Shown here piece by piece: positions 1 through 6,331 of a DNA stretch of 15,976 bases. The stretch's first letter is position 1; each line of letters opens with the position of its first letter. A program made the translations under genes and the position numbers. The DNA lies in NCBI GenBank assembly GCA_023131215.1, contig JAGLZV010000166.1, positions 1-15,976 on the forward strand, written 5' to 3'. The DNA comes from Candidatus Methanophagales archaeon (lineage in GTDB: Archaea > Halobacteriota > Syntropharchaeia > Alkanophagales > Methanospirareceae). Under the pieces are notes generated by a model. The model searched no databases. It saw only the letters and a program-made list of their open reading frames with translations, and was not told where the DNA came from.

Positions 1-54
1 GCTATGGTAGAAACTGATCGAGAGATAGTAAACATAATCTTAGCAAAAGGATGA
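1..54 (+). CDS. 3' end of an unidentified gene (partial)
   Basis: Frame 1 is open from the window edge and reads 17 codons ending in ILAKG, then TGA at 52-54. The other two forward frames hit stops within about 15 bases. The residue mix is ordinary for a protein tail, and the stop lies 8 bp from the stop of the convergent flavin reductase-like gene, which is a normal tail-to-tail arrangement. Nothing about function can be read from so short a tail. Confidence 0.4.
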   Translation, partial: AMVETDREIVNIILAKG

Positions 55-62
55 TGCTCTAT

Positions 63-611
63 TTAAGCCCTCTTATACTTCGCTTCTTTCATATCCACTG
101 CAAAGAACTCCCCAGCTATGTGGCATAGCGGTTTCGCTTTCTCCACATCTATCACTCCTTCTTTCTTCCAGACCTCGTCCTTCACTCCCACTGCCAATAC
201 TCTTCCCGTTATCCAGATATGGTCTCCTAACTCAACGTATTTTTCGAGCTTGCACTCTATCCACGCCATTGCTTCTTTTATCCTCGGCGGTTTCACAGCC
301 TTCGCTTTTTCTTCCGTCAGTCCCGCATGTTCTATCTCACTCTCTTCATACGGATAATCCGTTTCCAGAACGTGCATTAGCTCACCAAGGTCTTTACCAA
401 CTACGTTCACCACAAACTCGCCATTCTCCCGGATGTTCTTCCACGTATCGTGTGCGGGATTGCACGAGAACCCATACAGGGCTGGTTCAAAGCTTATCGG
501 TGAATTAAAGCTGAAAGGCGCTGCATTCGGTACCCCTCTTTCCGATATTGTCGTAACGACCACTACCGGTCGAACGAGCAATTTCGGATATGCTTTTCCT
601 TCGAGTTCCAT
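63..611 (-). CDS. Flavin reductase-like, FMN-binding split-barrel protein
   Basis: A 182-residue protein of the flavin reductase-like family (flavoredoxin/DIM6 type). Visible family features are the N-terminal strand with RPVVVVTT (about residues 14-21), the following GVPNAAPFSFNSPISFEP segment (26-43) that normally contacts FMN phosphate, and the segment around TWKNI-ENGEFVVNVV (56-71). Length matches the usual 170-200 residues. These proteins bind FMN and move electrons from NAD(P)H or ferredoxin-like donors, but the partner and substrate cannot be told from sequence. ATG at 611 is preceded by a GGGGAT Shine-Dalgarno-like run about 6 nt upstream. It is the last gene of a minus-strand run but is separated from the gene before it by 116 bp carrying its own candidate TATA box. 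Confidence 0.85.
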   Translation of the reverse strand: MELEGKAYPKLLVRPVVVVTTISERGVPNAAPFSFNSPISFEPALYGFSCNPAHDTWKNIRENGEFVVNVVGKDLGELMHVLETDYPYEESEIEHAGLTEEKAKAVKPPRIKEAMAWIECKLEKYVELGDHIWITGRVLAVGVKDEVWKKEGVIDVEKAKPLCHIAGEFFAVDMKEAKYKRA

Positions 612-634
612 TTTTTTATCCCCTTTTCTTTTTT

Positions 635-667
635 AACCACAGATTACACAGATTTTCACAGATTTTA
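635..667. repeat. CACAGATT short tandem repeat in the intergenic gap
   Basis: Three copies of CACAGATT lie at 638-645, 647-654 and 657-664, preceded by AAC. This is the core of a simple dispersed element, AACCACAGATTACACAGATT, that I recall from intergenic regions of many unrelated bacterial and archaeal genomes (from memory, not searched). It lies in the 116-bp gap between the coiled-coil gene and the flavin reductase gene, which otherwise holds only a possible promoter. Confidence 0.6.
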
Positions 668-676
668 TATTTTTTC
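660..676 (-). promoter_or_regulatory. Candidate TATA box for the flavin reductase-like gene
   Basis: Read on the minus strand, this stretch contains AAATATAAAATC, a fair archaeal TATA box about 55-60 bp before the ATG at 611. It would place the start of transcription within the CACAGATT repeat and give a leader of roughly 30 nt containing the GGGGAT ribosome binding site. The region is very AT-rich, so chance matches are likely. Confidence 0.3.
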
Positions 677-727
677 TGTTTGTTGTTTCTTTTTTTATCT
701 TTCACACTTTTCTAAAAGGCTTTCTAA

Positions 728-1126
728 TTATTCCGCCTCCTCCAGTTTCCCTTCCTTCATGAGTTCCTCAGTAGCTTCCACCGTGGTTTTCAAGTCAAGT
801 CCACGCTCATCCGCAATATCATCGGGATAAAAAATTTCTCCTTTATGTTTATCGCAATATTCCAAAATCTCGCGCTTCGCCTCTTCTACCGTGGTCTCCC
901 TTACTTCTACAACTCTAATGTTTAAAGGTAAAAATTCTTTTATCCTTGATAAATCTTCAAAAGCAGCTTTTAATTCGCTAATCTCTGAACTAAGCATTTC
1001 TATTTTCTCACCGAGTATTTTAATTCTTTTGTTTATTTCCACCAACGAATCCCCTTCCCTTCTCGCCATTGAATCTGGAATTGAGCCCCTATCTGTTATT
1101 CCGCTTTCACTCCCACTCTGGCTCAT
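728..1126 (-). CDS. Small coiled-coil / winged-helix-like protein downstream of L10e
   Basis: A 132-residue acidic protein that I do not recognise by name. Residues 1-26 are polar and probably disordered, 27-65 form heptad-like helix (INKRIKILGEKIEMLSSEIS...), and 80-130 read like a winged helix-turn-helix unit: a first helix EEAKREILEYCDKHKG, then PDDIADERGLDLKTTVEATEEL, then a basic/acidic wing. The ATG at 1126 has a strong GGAGGGAT ribosome binding site. The gene starts 15 bp after the L10e stop, so the two are almost certainly co-transcribed. The position suggests a role linked to the ribosome or gene expression, but this is inference only. The winged-helix reading is by eye and needs a profile or structure comparison. 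Confidence 0.7.
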   Translation of the reverse strand: MSQSGSESGITDRGSIPDSMARREGDSLVEINKRIKILGEKIEMLSSEISELKAAFEDLSRIKEFLPLNIRVVEVRETTVEEAKREILEYCDKHKGEIFYPDDIADERGLDLKTTVEATEELMKEGKLEEAE

Positions 1127-1141
1127 AGTTTATCCCTCCAG

Positions 1142-1663
1142 TTATGCAACCACTAACTCCTCTCCTTTGTCTATTACAACTCTACAAGGAGTAGGGAGTT
1201 TATAACTCGCCCTTCTCAAAGCCTCTTTTGCATCCTCGAAATTTTGCCCTTCTATGCCCACACTTAATATCCCCTGTCCGGGCTTCACCCTTGCGGCAGT
1301 GCCTACCGCTTTTCCAAATGCGTGTCTCATCCCACTCGATACTCTGTCCGCCCCTGCGCCCGAAGCTATTTTGTTCTCTCTCAACACGTGATGCGGATAC
1401 AGCCTTATTTTCAAGTGAAAATTATTTCGTCCTACATTCTTTATCAAGTATCTATTAGCAAAAATTCGCGCTGCTTCTAATGCATTGTGCCTTATTTGAC
1501 AGGCTTCTTTCGCAACTAAGGATAAGGAAACAGGGAAATCTTTGCTCAGGTTACCCATGTCAAAAAGCACTATCTTGCTTCCCGGCACTCCCCCCATGTA
1601 TTTCCTCCGCACATACGCATGTCCTGTTATTTTCGTATACTTACGAGCTGGTTTTTTTCCCAT
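1142..1663 (-). CDS. rpl10e: 50S ribosomal protein L10e (uL16 family)
   Basis: A 173-residue archaeal/eukaryotic L10e, the uL16 protein of the large subunit that lies near the tRNA-binding corridor and the peptidyl transferase centre. Diagnostic blocks are KKPARKYTKITGHAYVRRKY (3-22) followed by MGGVPGSKIVLFDMGN (23-38), and the later HVLRENK and GADRVSSGMRHAFGK blocks that form the conserved loop. Length is normal for the family. ATG at 1663 begins the canonical N-terminus. No strong Shine-Dalgarno is seen. The gene begins 25 bp after the signal peptidase stop and is followed 15 bp later by the small coiled-coil gene, suggesting one transcript for the three. Confidence 0.97.
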   Translation of the reverse strand: MGKKPARKYTKITGHAYVRRKYMGGVPGSKIVLFDMGNLSKDFPVSLSLVAKEACQIRHNALEAARIFANRYLIKNVGRNNFHLKIRLYPHHVLRENKIASGAGADRVSSGMRHAFGKAVGTAARVKPGQGILSVGIEGQNFEDAKEALRRASYKLPTPCRVVIDKGEELVVA

Positions 1664-1688
1664 GCTGCTTCTATTTATCTATTTTACT

Positions 1689-2201
1689 TTAAAAACCTTT
1701 CTTTAACATAAGCGAAGGATACCCTAAGTAAGGGATTCTTACCTTCGCCACTGCTATCACCCATTCAGGTCTTACAGGCTCAACCCCAAGCATTGGCTGA
1801 TCCGGACAGGGATTATTATCCCCTTTAGTTATGTATCCTGCATGTGGAGCGGGCTTTCCATCTGGCATCTCTTCACCCTCCTCTACCCAATACATCGCTC
1901 TATGTATTATTGGAGTTGCCGAAGAAAACCCATTTGGGCGATATATAATCACATCGCCATAATTATTAAACGATGAATAATTGAGCATTTCACCTGCTTC
2001 GTATGTTGTGATGTTTGTGCGAAGTGGTGCTTGCACGAAAATCAGGTCCCCTACGTGCATATTTGGCTCCATGCTTCCTGACTCGACGGCAAATCCAATA
2101 TGCCACGAGCCCGTAGCAGCGTACATTCCCGATAGTATTATGGCAACGATTAATAGCACCTCAACCAAAAGCTTACCTGCTTCTATCAACGCTTCTTTCA
2201 T
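1689..2201 (-). CDS. Signal peptidase I, archaeal/ER (Ser-His) type
   Basis: A 170-residue membrane-bound serine protease of family S26B that cleaves Sec signal peptides outside the membrane. There is one N-terminal membrane helix (about 11-30), then the nucleophile box SGSMEPNMHVGDLIF with Ser43, the PIIHRA box where His100 replaces the bacterial Lys, and GDNNPCPDQ with Asp128 and Asp134. The 6-residue spacing of the two Asp agrees with the Asp pair described for the Methanococcus voltae enzyme. ATG at 2201 follows GGAGG at about 12 nt, slightly long but with no better start. It presumably processes secreted proteins such as those at 6332-10846. It is the first gene of the run with rpl10e. 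Confidence 0.93.
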   Translation of the reverse strand: MKEALIEAGKLLVEVLLIVAIILSGMYAATGSWHIGFAVESGSMEPNMHVGDLIFVQAPLRTNITTYEAGEMLNYSSFNNYGDVIIYRPNGFSSATPIIHRAMYWVEEGEEMPDGKPAPHAGYITKGDNNPCPDQPMLGVEPVRPEWVIAVAKVRIPYLGYPSLMLKKGF

Positions 2202-2257
2202 TCCCGCGCTTGCCTCCTTCCTCTGTTAACAATTGAAGTCTCATTTCAAAAATAATA

Positions 2258-2310
2258 ACCTTTTTTCTTTTAGAAAAAGAAAAGCATTTACAGAAAATAA
2301 AGTTCTTCTG
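2258..2310 (+). repeat. Hairpin-type intergenic repeat, single copy upstream of the deacetylase gene
   Basis: TTTTCTTTT at 2263-2271 is mirrored by AAAAGAAAA at 2275-2283. The following AAAGCATTTACAGAAAATAAAG tracks unit 2 of the tandem array at 14623-14674 (AAAGCTTTACCAAAAGAATT). It occupies much of the 119-bp divergent gap between the signal peptidase and deacetylase genes. The gap also holds a weak TTATTATTTT TATA-like run for the minus strand near 2250-2263. Confidence 0.45.
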
Positions 2311-2320
2311 ATAAAATAAG

Positions 2321-3382
2321 ATGAACACTGCTGCCACTGGATTTGTCTATCACGATGATTACCTGAAGCATGACACAGGGTATCATCCGGAGAGTGCGGA
2401 ACGGCTGGTATCCATAATGCGGAAGCTGGAAGAAGTGGGTATCACGGAAAAGATGAAAAGAATTCTTCCGGTGAAGGCGTCGAATGAGCAAATAGAGTAT
2501 GTGCATGTGGATGGTTATATAAAAAAAGTGGAAGCGATGTGCAAGAGAGGCGGGGGCATGCTCGACCCGGATACGCCGTTATGCAAAGATACTTATGAAA
2601 TAGCACTGCTTTCAGCGGGTGGAGTAACAAAAGCGGTTGATGAGGTAATGATCAAAGCTGACAACGGAGTGAGGAACGCCTTTGCATTGATAAGACCGCC
2701 GGGGCATCACGCTACCTCGAATAAGGGCATGGGATTCTGCATATTTAATAATATAGCGATTGCTGCTGAGCATTTAAAGAGGAAATACGACGTTAAACGC
2801 ATTTTGATTGCTGACTGGGACGTGCATCATGGAAATGGCACGCAAGAGGTGTTTTTCGAGGACCACTCCGTTTTATATTTCTCCACACATCAATATCCTC
2901 ATTATCCCGGTACTGGATGGATAGATGAAGTAGGTAAAGGAGAAGGAGAGGGTTTCACAGTTAATGTTCCGCTTCCAGCCGGTACCGATGACTCCGGCTA
3001 CTTATATGCGTTACGGAATATTTTAGTACCCATAGCTATGGACTTCAGTCCCGAATTTGTGCTTGTATCTGCTGGATTTGATGCACATGTTGATGACCCT
3101 TTAGCATCAATGAACGTGACAGCTCCAGGATTCGGGTTATTCACGGATGTGATAAAGGAGATAGCAGAAGAGAATAGCAAAGGGAGAATTGTAATAGCTT
3201 TAGAAGGGGGATACAATTTGAATGCTCTCTCAGAATCTGTTTTATCAGTTTTCGATTCTCTTTTATCAAATGGCGAGAGAAGAGAAAAAAAGAAAGAGAA
3301 AACAAGCGAGAATGAAAGGGTGAGGAAAAGAGTGGAAGAGGTAAAGGAAGTGCAAAGAAGCCACTGGACAAACCTCCTTTAG
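2321..3382 (+). CDS. Histone deacetylase superfamily (AcuC/acetylpolyamine amidohydrolase-like) zinc deacetylase
   Basis: A 353-residue arginase/deacetylase-fold enzyme that would remove acetyl groups from lysine or polyamine substrates using a zinc ion. All catalytic elements are visible: the His dyad in RPPGHHAT (His129, His130), zinc ligands Asp167 and His169 in DWDVHHGNG and Asp254 in SAGFDAH, and the transition-state Tyr298 in LEGGY. The N-terminus FVYHDDYLKHDTGYHPESAERL is canonical, supporting the ATG at 2321. There is no Shine-Dalgarno, so a leaderless mRNA is possible. After the catalytic domain, residues 317-345 form a Lys/Arg/Glu-rich tail. The last codons and stop overlap a hairpin repeat. 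The substrate is undetermined; archaeal chromatin proteins, acetyl-CoA synthetase and polyamines are all possible. Confidence 0.93.
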   Translation: MNTAATGFVYHDDYLKHDTGYHPESAERLVSIMRKLEEVGITEKMKRILPVKASNEQIEYVHVDGYIKKVEAMCKRGGGMLDPDTPLCKDTYEIALLSAGGVTKAVDEVMIKADNGVRNAFALIRPPGHHATSNKGMGFCIFNNIAIAAEHLKRKYDVKRILIADWDVHHGNGTQEVFFEDHSVLYFSTHQYPHYPGTGWIDEVGKGEGEGFTVNVPLPAGTDDSGYLYALRNILVPIAMDFSPEFVLVSAGFDAHVDDPLASMNVTAPGFGLFTDVIKEIAEENSKGRIVIALEGGYNLNALSESVLSVFDSLLSNGERREKKKEKTSENERVRKRVEEVKEVQRSHWTNLL

Positions 3383-3453
3383 AAAGAAAAGGTTTATCAA
3401 AAGAAAATTACATTTTTTTCTTAGTGTAGTTTTTTTTCTAAAAGAAAGAGTAA
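3369..3453 (+). repeat. Hairpin-type repeat, about one and a half units, between deacetylase and purF
   Basis: The first unit (3369-3430) begins inside the last codons of the deacetylase gene, with AAACCT at 3370-3375 mirrored by AGGTTT at 3389-3395, then ATCAAAAGAAAATTA and a T-run ending TTCTTAG. The second part (3427-3453) carries TTTTCTAAAAGAAAG and runs to the purF ATG. Both parts align with units 2 and 3 of the array at 14571-14721. The T-tracts could act as archaeal transcription terminators for the upstream gene. No clear TATA box for purF is seen. Confidence 0.55.
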
Positions 3454-4911
3454 ATGAAGAAGGAAGGATGCGGAATAGTGGGCATAGCTTTAGAACAAGG
3501 AAATGCAGCTTTGCCCATCTTTTATGCACTCTACGCTTTACAACATAGGGGGCAGGAATCCGCAGGTATAGCAGTGAGTAGTGGTGCGAAAGAAGAGAAA
3601 GAAAACGAAATAAGTGGAAATGTGAGGGATATACCACTGATAAAGGGAATGGGATTTGTTTATGAAGTTTTCTCAACTCAACGATTAGAATCGCAGAAGG
3701 GTAATATTGGTATAGGTCATGTCAGATATTCCACGACAGGAGCGTCGAAGGTAGAAAATGCAGAGCCTTTGCTCGCGAATTACCGGGGGGGAAAAATTGC
3801 TATTGCACATAACGGCAATCTTGTCAATACTGCGGAGATGAGAAGAGAGTTGGAAAGAGATGGCAGGATTTTTCATTCTGACACCGATACGGAGGTGATA
3901 GCGCAATTACTTGCGAAGGAACTGATGAAGCATGACCCGATAGAAGCAATCAGGGAACTGATGAAGCGTGTGATAGGGTCTTATTCGCTGGTCATTCTGA
4001 TGAATAACACGTTAATAGCGGTTAGAGACCCTTTGGGCATTAAACCTTTGTGCCTTGGTGAGATAAAAGATGATGAAAACGGCAGAAGTGGTTATATAAT
4101 AGCATCAGAAAGTCCTGCGATAGACATGTTAAATGCGAGTTTAATAAGAGATGTAAGACCCGGAGAAGTATTAATGGTAAAAGGAGGAGATTTAGAAAGT
4201 TATCAATTATATCGGGGGAAAAACACCGCTCATTGCGTATTTGAATATATCTACTTTGCGAGGGCGGATTCGGTGTTGGATGGAAGGTTGGTGTACGGCG
4301 TGAGGATGAAGATAGGAGAAAGATTGGCAGAGGAGCATGGTGTAGAAGCTGATATGGTTTCACCAGTGCCGGATTCTGGCATTACGTTCGCAATAGGCTA
4401 TGCGAAACGAGCTAAGATAGATTATATGGAGGGATTTATAAAAAACCGGTATGTGGGGAGGACTTTTATCATGCCAGAGGAATCTTCAAGGGATATCGCG
4501 GTGAGGCTGAAATTAAATGCCGTGCGAGCTAACGTGGAGGGGAAAAGGGTTGTTCTGGTGGATGACAGCATTGTCAGAGGGACTACTTCAAGGAGAATCG
4601 TGGATTATTTGAAGGAAAAAGGAGCGAAAGAGGTGCATTTGCGAATAGGAAGTCCACCGATAATAGCACCCTGCTACCTCGGCATTAATACGCCAACAAG
4701 GGAGGAGTTATTGGCTTCAAAAAGAAACCTGGATGAGATTTGCGAGTTTTTAAACGCCGATTCGATTGGGTATCTGAGCATGGAAGGGCTGATAGATTCT
4801 GTGGGAATAGAGGCGAACAATCTTTGCCTGGGCTGTCTGACTGAAAAATATCCTGTTGAAATACCAGGCGAAGTGTGCATAGCGAGACAGTTGAAATTGA
4901 CGCAATTCTAA
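3454..4911 (+). CDS. purF: Amidophosphoribosyltransferase (glutamine PRPP amidotransferase)
   Basis: A 485-residue enzyme for the first committed step of purine synthesis: PRPP plus glutamine to 5-phosphoribosylamine. The N-terminal Ntn-hydrolase glutaminase domain starts with MKKEG-Cys6, so a five-residue propeptide must be removed to expose the catalytic Cys. QHRGQESAGI (30-39), GHVRYSTTG (88-96) and HNGNLVN (119-125) are canonical. The phosphoribosyltransferase domain has the PRPP loop VVLVDDSIVRGTT (366-378). Cys261 (in CVFEYIYFARADS), Cys407, Cys458 and Cys461 (CLGC) match the four ligands of the structural 4Fe-4S cluster of the Bacillus-type enzyme, so this is the Fe-S, oxygen-sensitive class. 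It stands alone, with no other pur gene nearby. Confidence 0.97.
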   Translation: MKKEGCGIVGIALEQGNAALPIFYALYALQHRGQESAGIAVSSGAKEEKENEISGNVRDIPLIKGMGFVYEVFSTQRLESQKGNIGIGHVRYSTTGASKVENAEPLLANYRGGKIAIAHNGNLVNTAEMRRELERDGRIFHSDTDTEVIAQLLAKELMKHDPIEAIRELMKRVIGSYSLVILMNNTLIAVRDPLGIKPLCLGEIKDDENGRSGYIIASESPAIDMLNASLIRDVRPGEVLMVKGGDLESYQLYRGKNTAHCVFEYIYFARADSVLDGRLVYGVRMKIGERLAEEHGVEADMVSPVPDSGITFAIGYAKRAKIDYMEGFIKNRYVGRTFIMPEESSRDIAVRLKLNAVRANVEGKRVVLVDDSIVRGTTSRRIVDYLKEKGAKEVHLRIGSPPIIAPCYLGINTPTREELLASKRNLDEICEFLNADSIGYLSMEGLIDSVGIEANNLCLGCLTEKYPVEIPGEVCIARQLKLTQF

Positions 4912-4915
4912 TTAA

Positions 4916-4979
4916 AAATTCCAAATTCCAAGCACCAAATTACAAATAAATTCCAAACTCTAAATTCCAATGTCCAAAA
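4916..4979. repeat. AATTCCAA-type low-complexity repeat downstream of purF
   Basis: This 64-bp stretch is built from variants of AAATTCCAA, CACCAAATTAC and ACTCTAAATTCCAATG, which on the minus strand read as W-N-L-E-F-G-I-like codons. I recall near-identical elements from intergenic regions across unrelated bacterial and archaeal genomes (memory, not a search). It fills most of the 113-bp gap between purF and the DUF373 gene; the rest is the DUF373 promoter. Confidence 0.6.
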
Positions 4980-4983
4980 ATTA

Positions 4984-5024
4984 AAAAATCCTTTATATAT
5001 GGAAGTGAGAAATAAAAATAGTAG
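4984..5024 (+). promoter_or_regulatory. Promoter of the DUF373 gene (TATA box; predicted leaderless mRNA)
   Basis: A strong TATA box TTTATATA lies at 4992-4999, preceded by an A-rich AAAAAATCC that could serve as BRE. Its centre is about 29 bp before the ATG at 5025. Archaeal transcription normally starts about 25-28 bp downstream of the TATA centre, so the transcript should begin at or within a few bases of the ATG. No Shine-Dalgarno precedes the ATG, which fits leaderless translation. Confidence 0.5.
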
Positions 5025-6206
5025 ATGAACAGAAGGGTGGGGTCTAAGACTAAGACGCTTGTTATTTGCGTAGACAGGGATAATGACATAGGGGAGAAAG
5101 CAGGGTTAGAGACGCCTATTATAGGAAGAGAGGCGAGTTTATCAGCGGCGACAAAATTGGGACTCGTGGATTCTGAAGATTCTGATATAAATGCGATATT
5201 TGAAGCGATAAGAATATATGAAAGGTTGAGCTCAAGTGGAGAAGTCGCTGAAGCGGAAGTCGTTTTAATCGCAGGCGATAAGAATGTCGGAATAGAATCA
5301 GACAGAAAAATAGGAAAAGAACTGGATGCGGTTATATCTAAATCCAGAGCAGATTCCGCAATTCTTGTATCGGATGGTGCAGAGGACGAATGGATTATTC
5401 CTATTATCCAATCAAGGGTGAAGATAGATTCTGTGCGGAGAGTGGTGGTGAGGCAGAGTGCGCCACTGGAAAGCACTTTTTATGTGATGAAGAGATTGCT
5501 CGAGGACCCGAAGTTTTCTCGCACTTTCTTGCCACCTATAGGTCTTATTTTGCTTGTTTTCGCTGTTTCTTCTCTGTTTGAACTGTCAGGGAAGGTGATG
5601 GGGCTAATTCTGGGTTTTTTAGGGATTTACATATTGCTTAAAGGATTAGGGCGTGAAAGTGTAATAATAGAGCTCTTTGAGACCGTGAAGCAGTCCTTAT
5701 ACAGCGGTAAGATCTCTTTTGTCACTTACATCTGTGCTGTTGTGTTACTCTTAGCTGGCACCTCTCGAGGTATTGTGGGATATACAGATCCTGAATTGGC
5801 AGAATTAGAACTCGAAGCAGGTGAGCATATATTGTTGGGTATGGTGTACTACCTCAAGGCAGCGATATGGTGGTATGTGGGGGCAGCACTCGCTCCTCTG
5901 GTTGGGAAGATGATGAATATGCTCATAGAAAGGGAAAAAATAGTCAGGCAGTGGGCGATATTATTTTCTATATTTGCCTCCGGGCTAATTCTATGGGGAG
6001 GGAGTGAATGTATAATTTTGTTAAGCAATGATAATCTCTGGGATAATCTTTTGGGCTATCAATACCTCTTCTTCTCCATACTTGGTGCGATCATTATATC
6101 ATTTTTAGGCGTGAAGATTTCGTGGTATGTGCGGGGTACGATAATAAAAGGAAAAAAAGAGGTTGAGACAGGAATAGAAACAGAAGAAAGCGGGATAAGA
6201 GAATAA
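5025..6206 (+). CDS. DUF373 family integral membrane protein
   Basis: A 393-residue member of an archaeal family of unknown function. The N-terminal soluble domain (about 10-150) has the family signatures CVDRDNDIGEKAG (15-27), TPIIGREA (30-37), EDSDINAIFEAI (51-62), SDR (92-94) and DGAEDE (117-122), followed by IIPIIQSRVKIDSV. The C-terminal half has about six membrane helices near 168-185, 190-207, 229-246, 269-292, 308-332 and 345-366, and a short polar tail. The Asp-rich CVDRDND and DGAEDE motifs could bind a metal or nucleotide, but no activity is established that I can name. It is apparently monocistronic: a repeat and its own TATA box lie upstream and a new promoter follows downstream. 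Confidence 0.9.
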   Translation: MNRRVGSKTKTLVICVDRDNDIGEKAGLETPIIGREASLSAATKLGLVDSEDSDINAIFEAIRIYERLSSSGEVAEAEVVLIAGDKNVGIESDRKIGKELDAVISKSRADSAILVSDGAEDEWIIPIIQSRVKIDSVRRVVVRQSAPLESTFYVMKRLLEDPKFSRTFLPPIGLILLVFAVSSLFELSGKVMGLILGFLGIYILLKGLGRESVIIELFETVKQSLYSGKISFVTYICAVVLLLAGTSRGIVGYTDPELAELELEAGEHILLGMVYYLKAAIWWYVGAALAPLVGKMMNMLIEREKIVRQWAILFSIFASGLILWGGSECIILLSNDNLWDNLLGYQYLFFSILGAIIISFLGVKISWYVRGTIIKGKKEVETGIETEESGIRE

Positions 6207-6238
6207 AATTTTTCCTTCCAGGATATTGAATTGAGATC

Positions 6239-6284
6239 CCCTTTGCTAACCATTTGGGTTATAACCATTACCCAAAACAAAGGG
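6239..6284 (+). promoter_or_regulatory. Nested dyad, candidate operator upstream of the corrinoid-type gene cluster
   Basis: Two perfect 7-bp inverted repeats are nested: CCCTTTG (6239-6245) with CAAAGGG (6278-6284), and TTTGGGT (6253-6259) with ACCCAAA (6270-6276). A 10-bp palindrome GGTTATAACC (6257-6266) and a direct repeat TAACCATT (6247-6254 and 6262-6269, 15-bp period) lie within. The outer arm ends exactly where the TATA box begins, the usual place for archaeal operators or activator sites. It lies upstream of the predicted transcript start, so a DNA-binding role is more likely than a riboswitch. Confidence 0.45.
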
Positions 6285-6331
6285 TTTTTATACTCATTTT
6301 TTCAACTCTCCTTCAAAAAGGGGGTAAAAAA
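6285..6331 (+). promoter_or_regulatory. TATA box and ribosome binding site of the surface-protein / BtuFC-like cluster
   Basis: TTTTTATACT at 6285-6294 is a good archaeal TATA box. A start of transcription near 6313-6317 would give a leader of about 15-20 nt. The GGGGGT run (6320-6325) sits 6 nt before ATG 6332 and is the strongest Shine-Dalgarno-like signal in this part of the window, fixing that start. Confidence 0.55.

Noticed and set aside
3266..3676. 136-codon minus-strand open frame over the deacetylase/purF junction
   Set aside because: It is antisense to two certain genes and spans the hairpin repeat; the Leu/Ser/Phe-rich composition is typical of a shadow frame.
4940..5476. 178-codon minus-strand open frame starting in the DUF373 gene
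   Set aside because: It is antisense to the conserved DUF373 soluble domain and its C-terminus is simply the AATTCCAA repeat translated.
6254..6331. N-terminal extension of the propeller gene from TTG 6254
   Set aside because: It would start inside the dyad and upstream of the TATA box, and would bury the signal peptide. ATG 6332 has an excellent ribosome binding site.
6239..6331. Cobalamin riboswitch upstream of the cluster
   Set aside because: The region between the predicted transcription start and ATG is only about 15-20 nt, far too short, and no B12-box-like sequence is visible.
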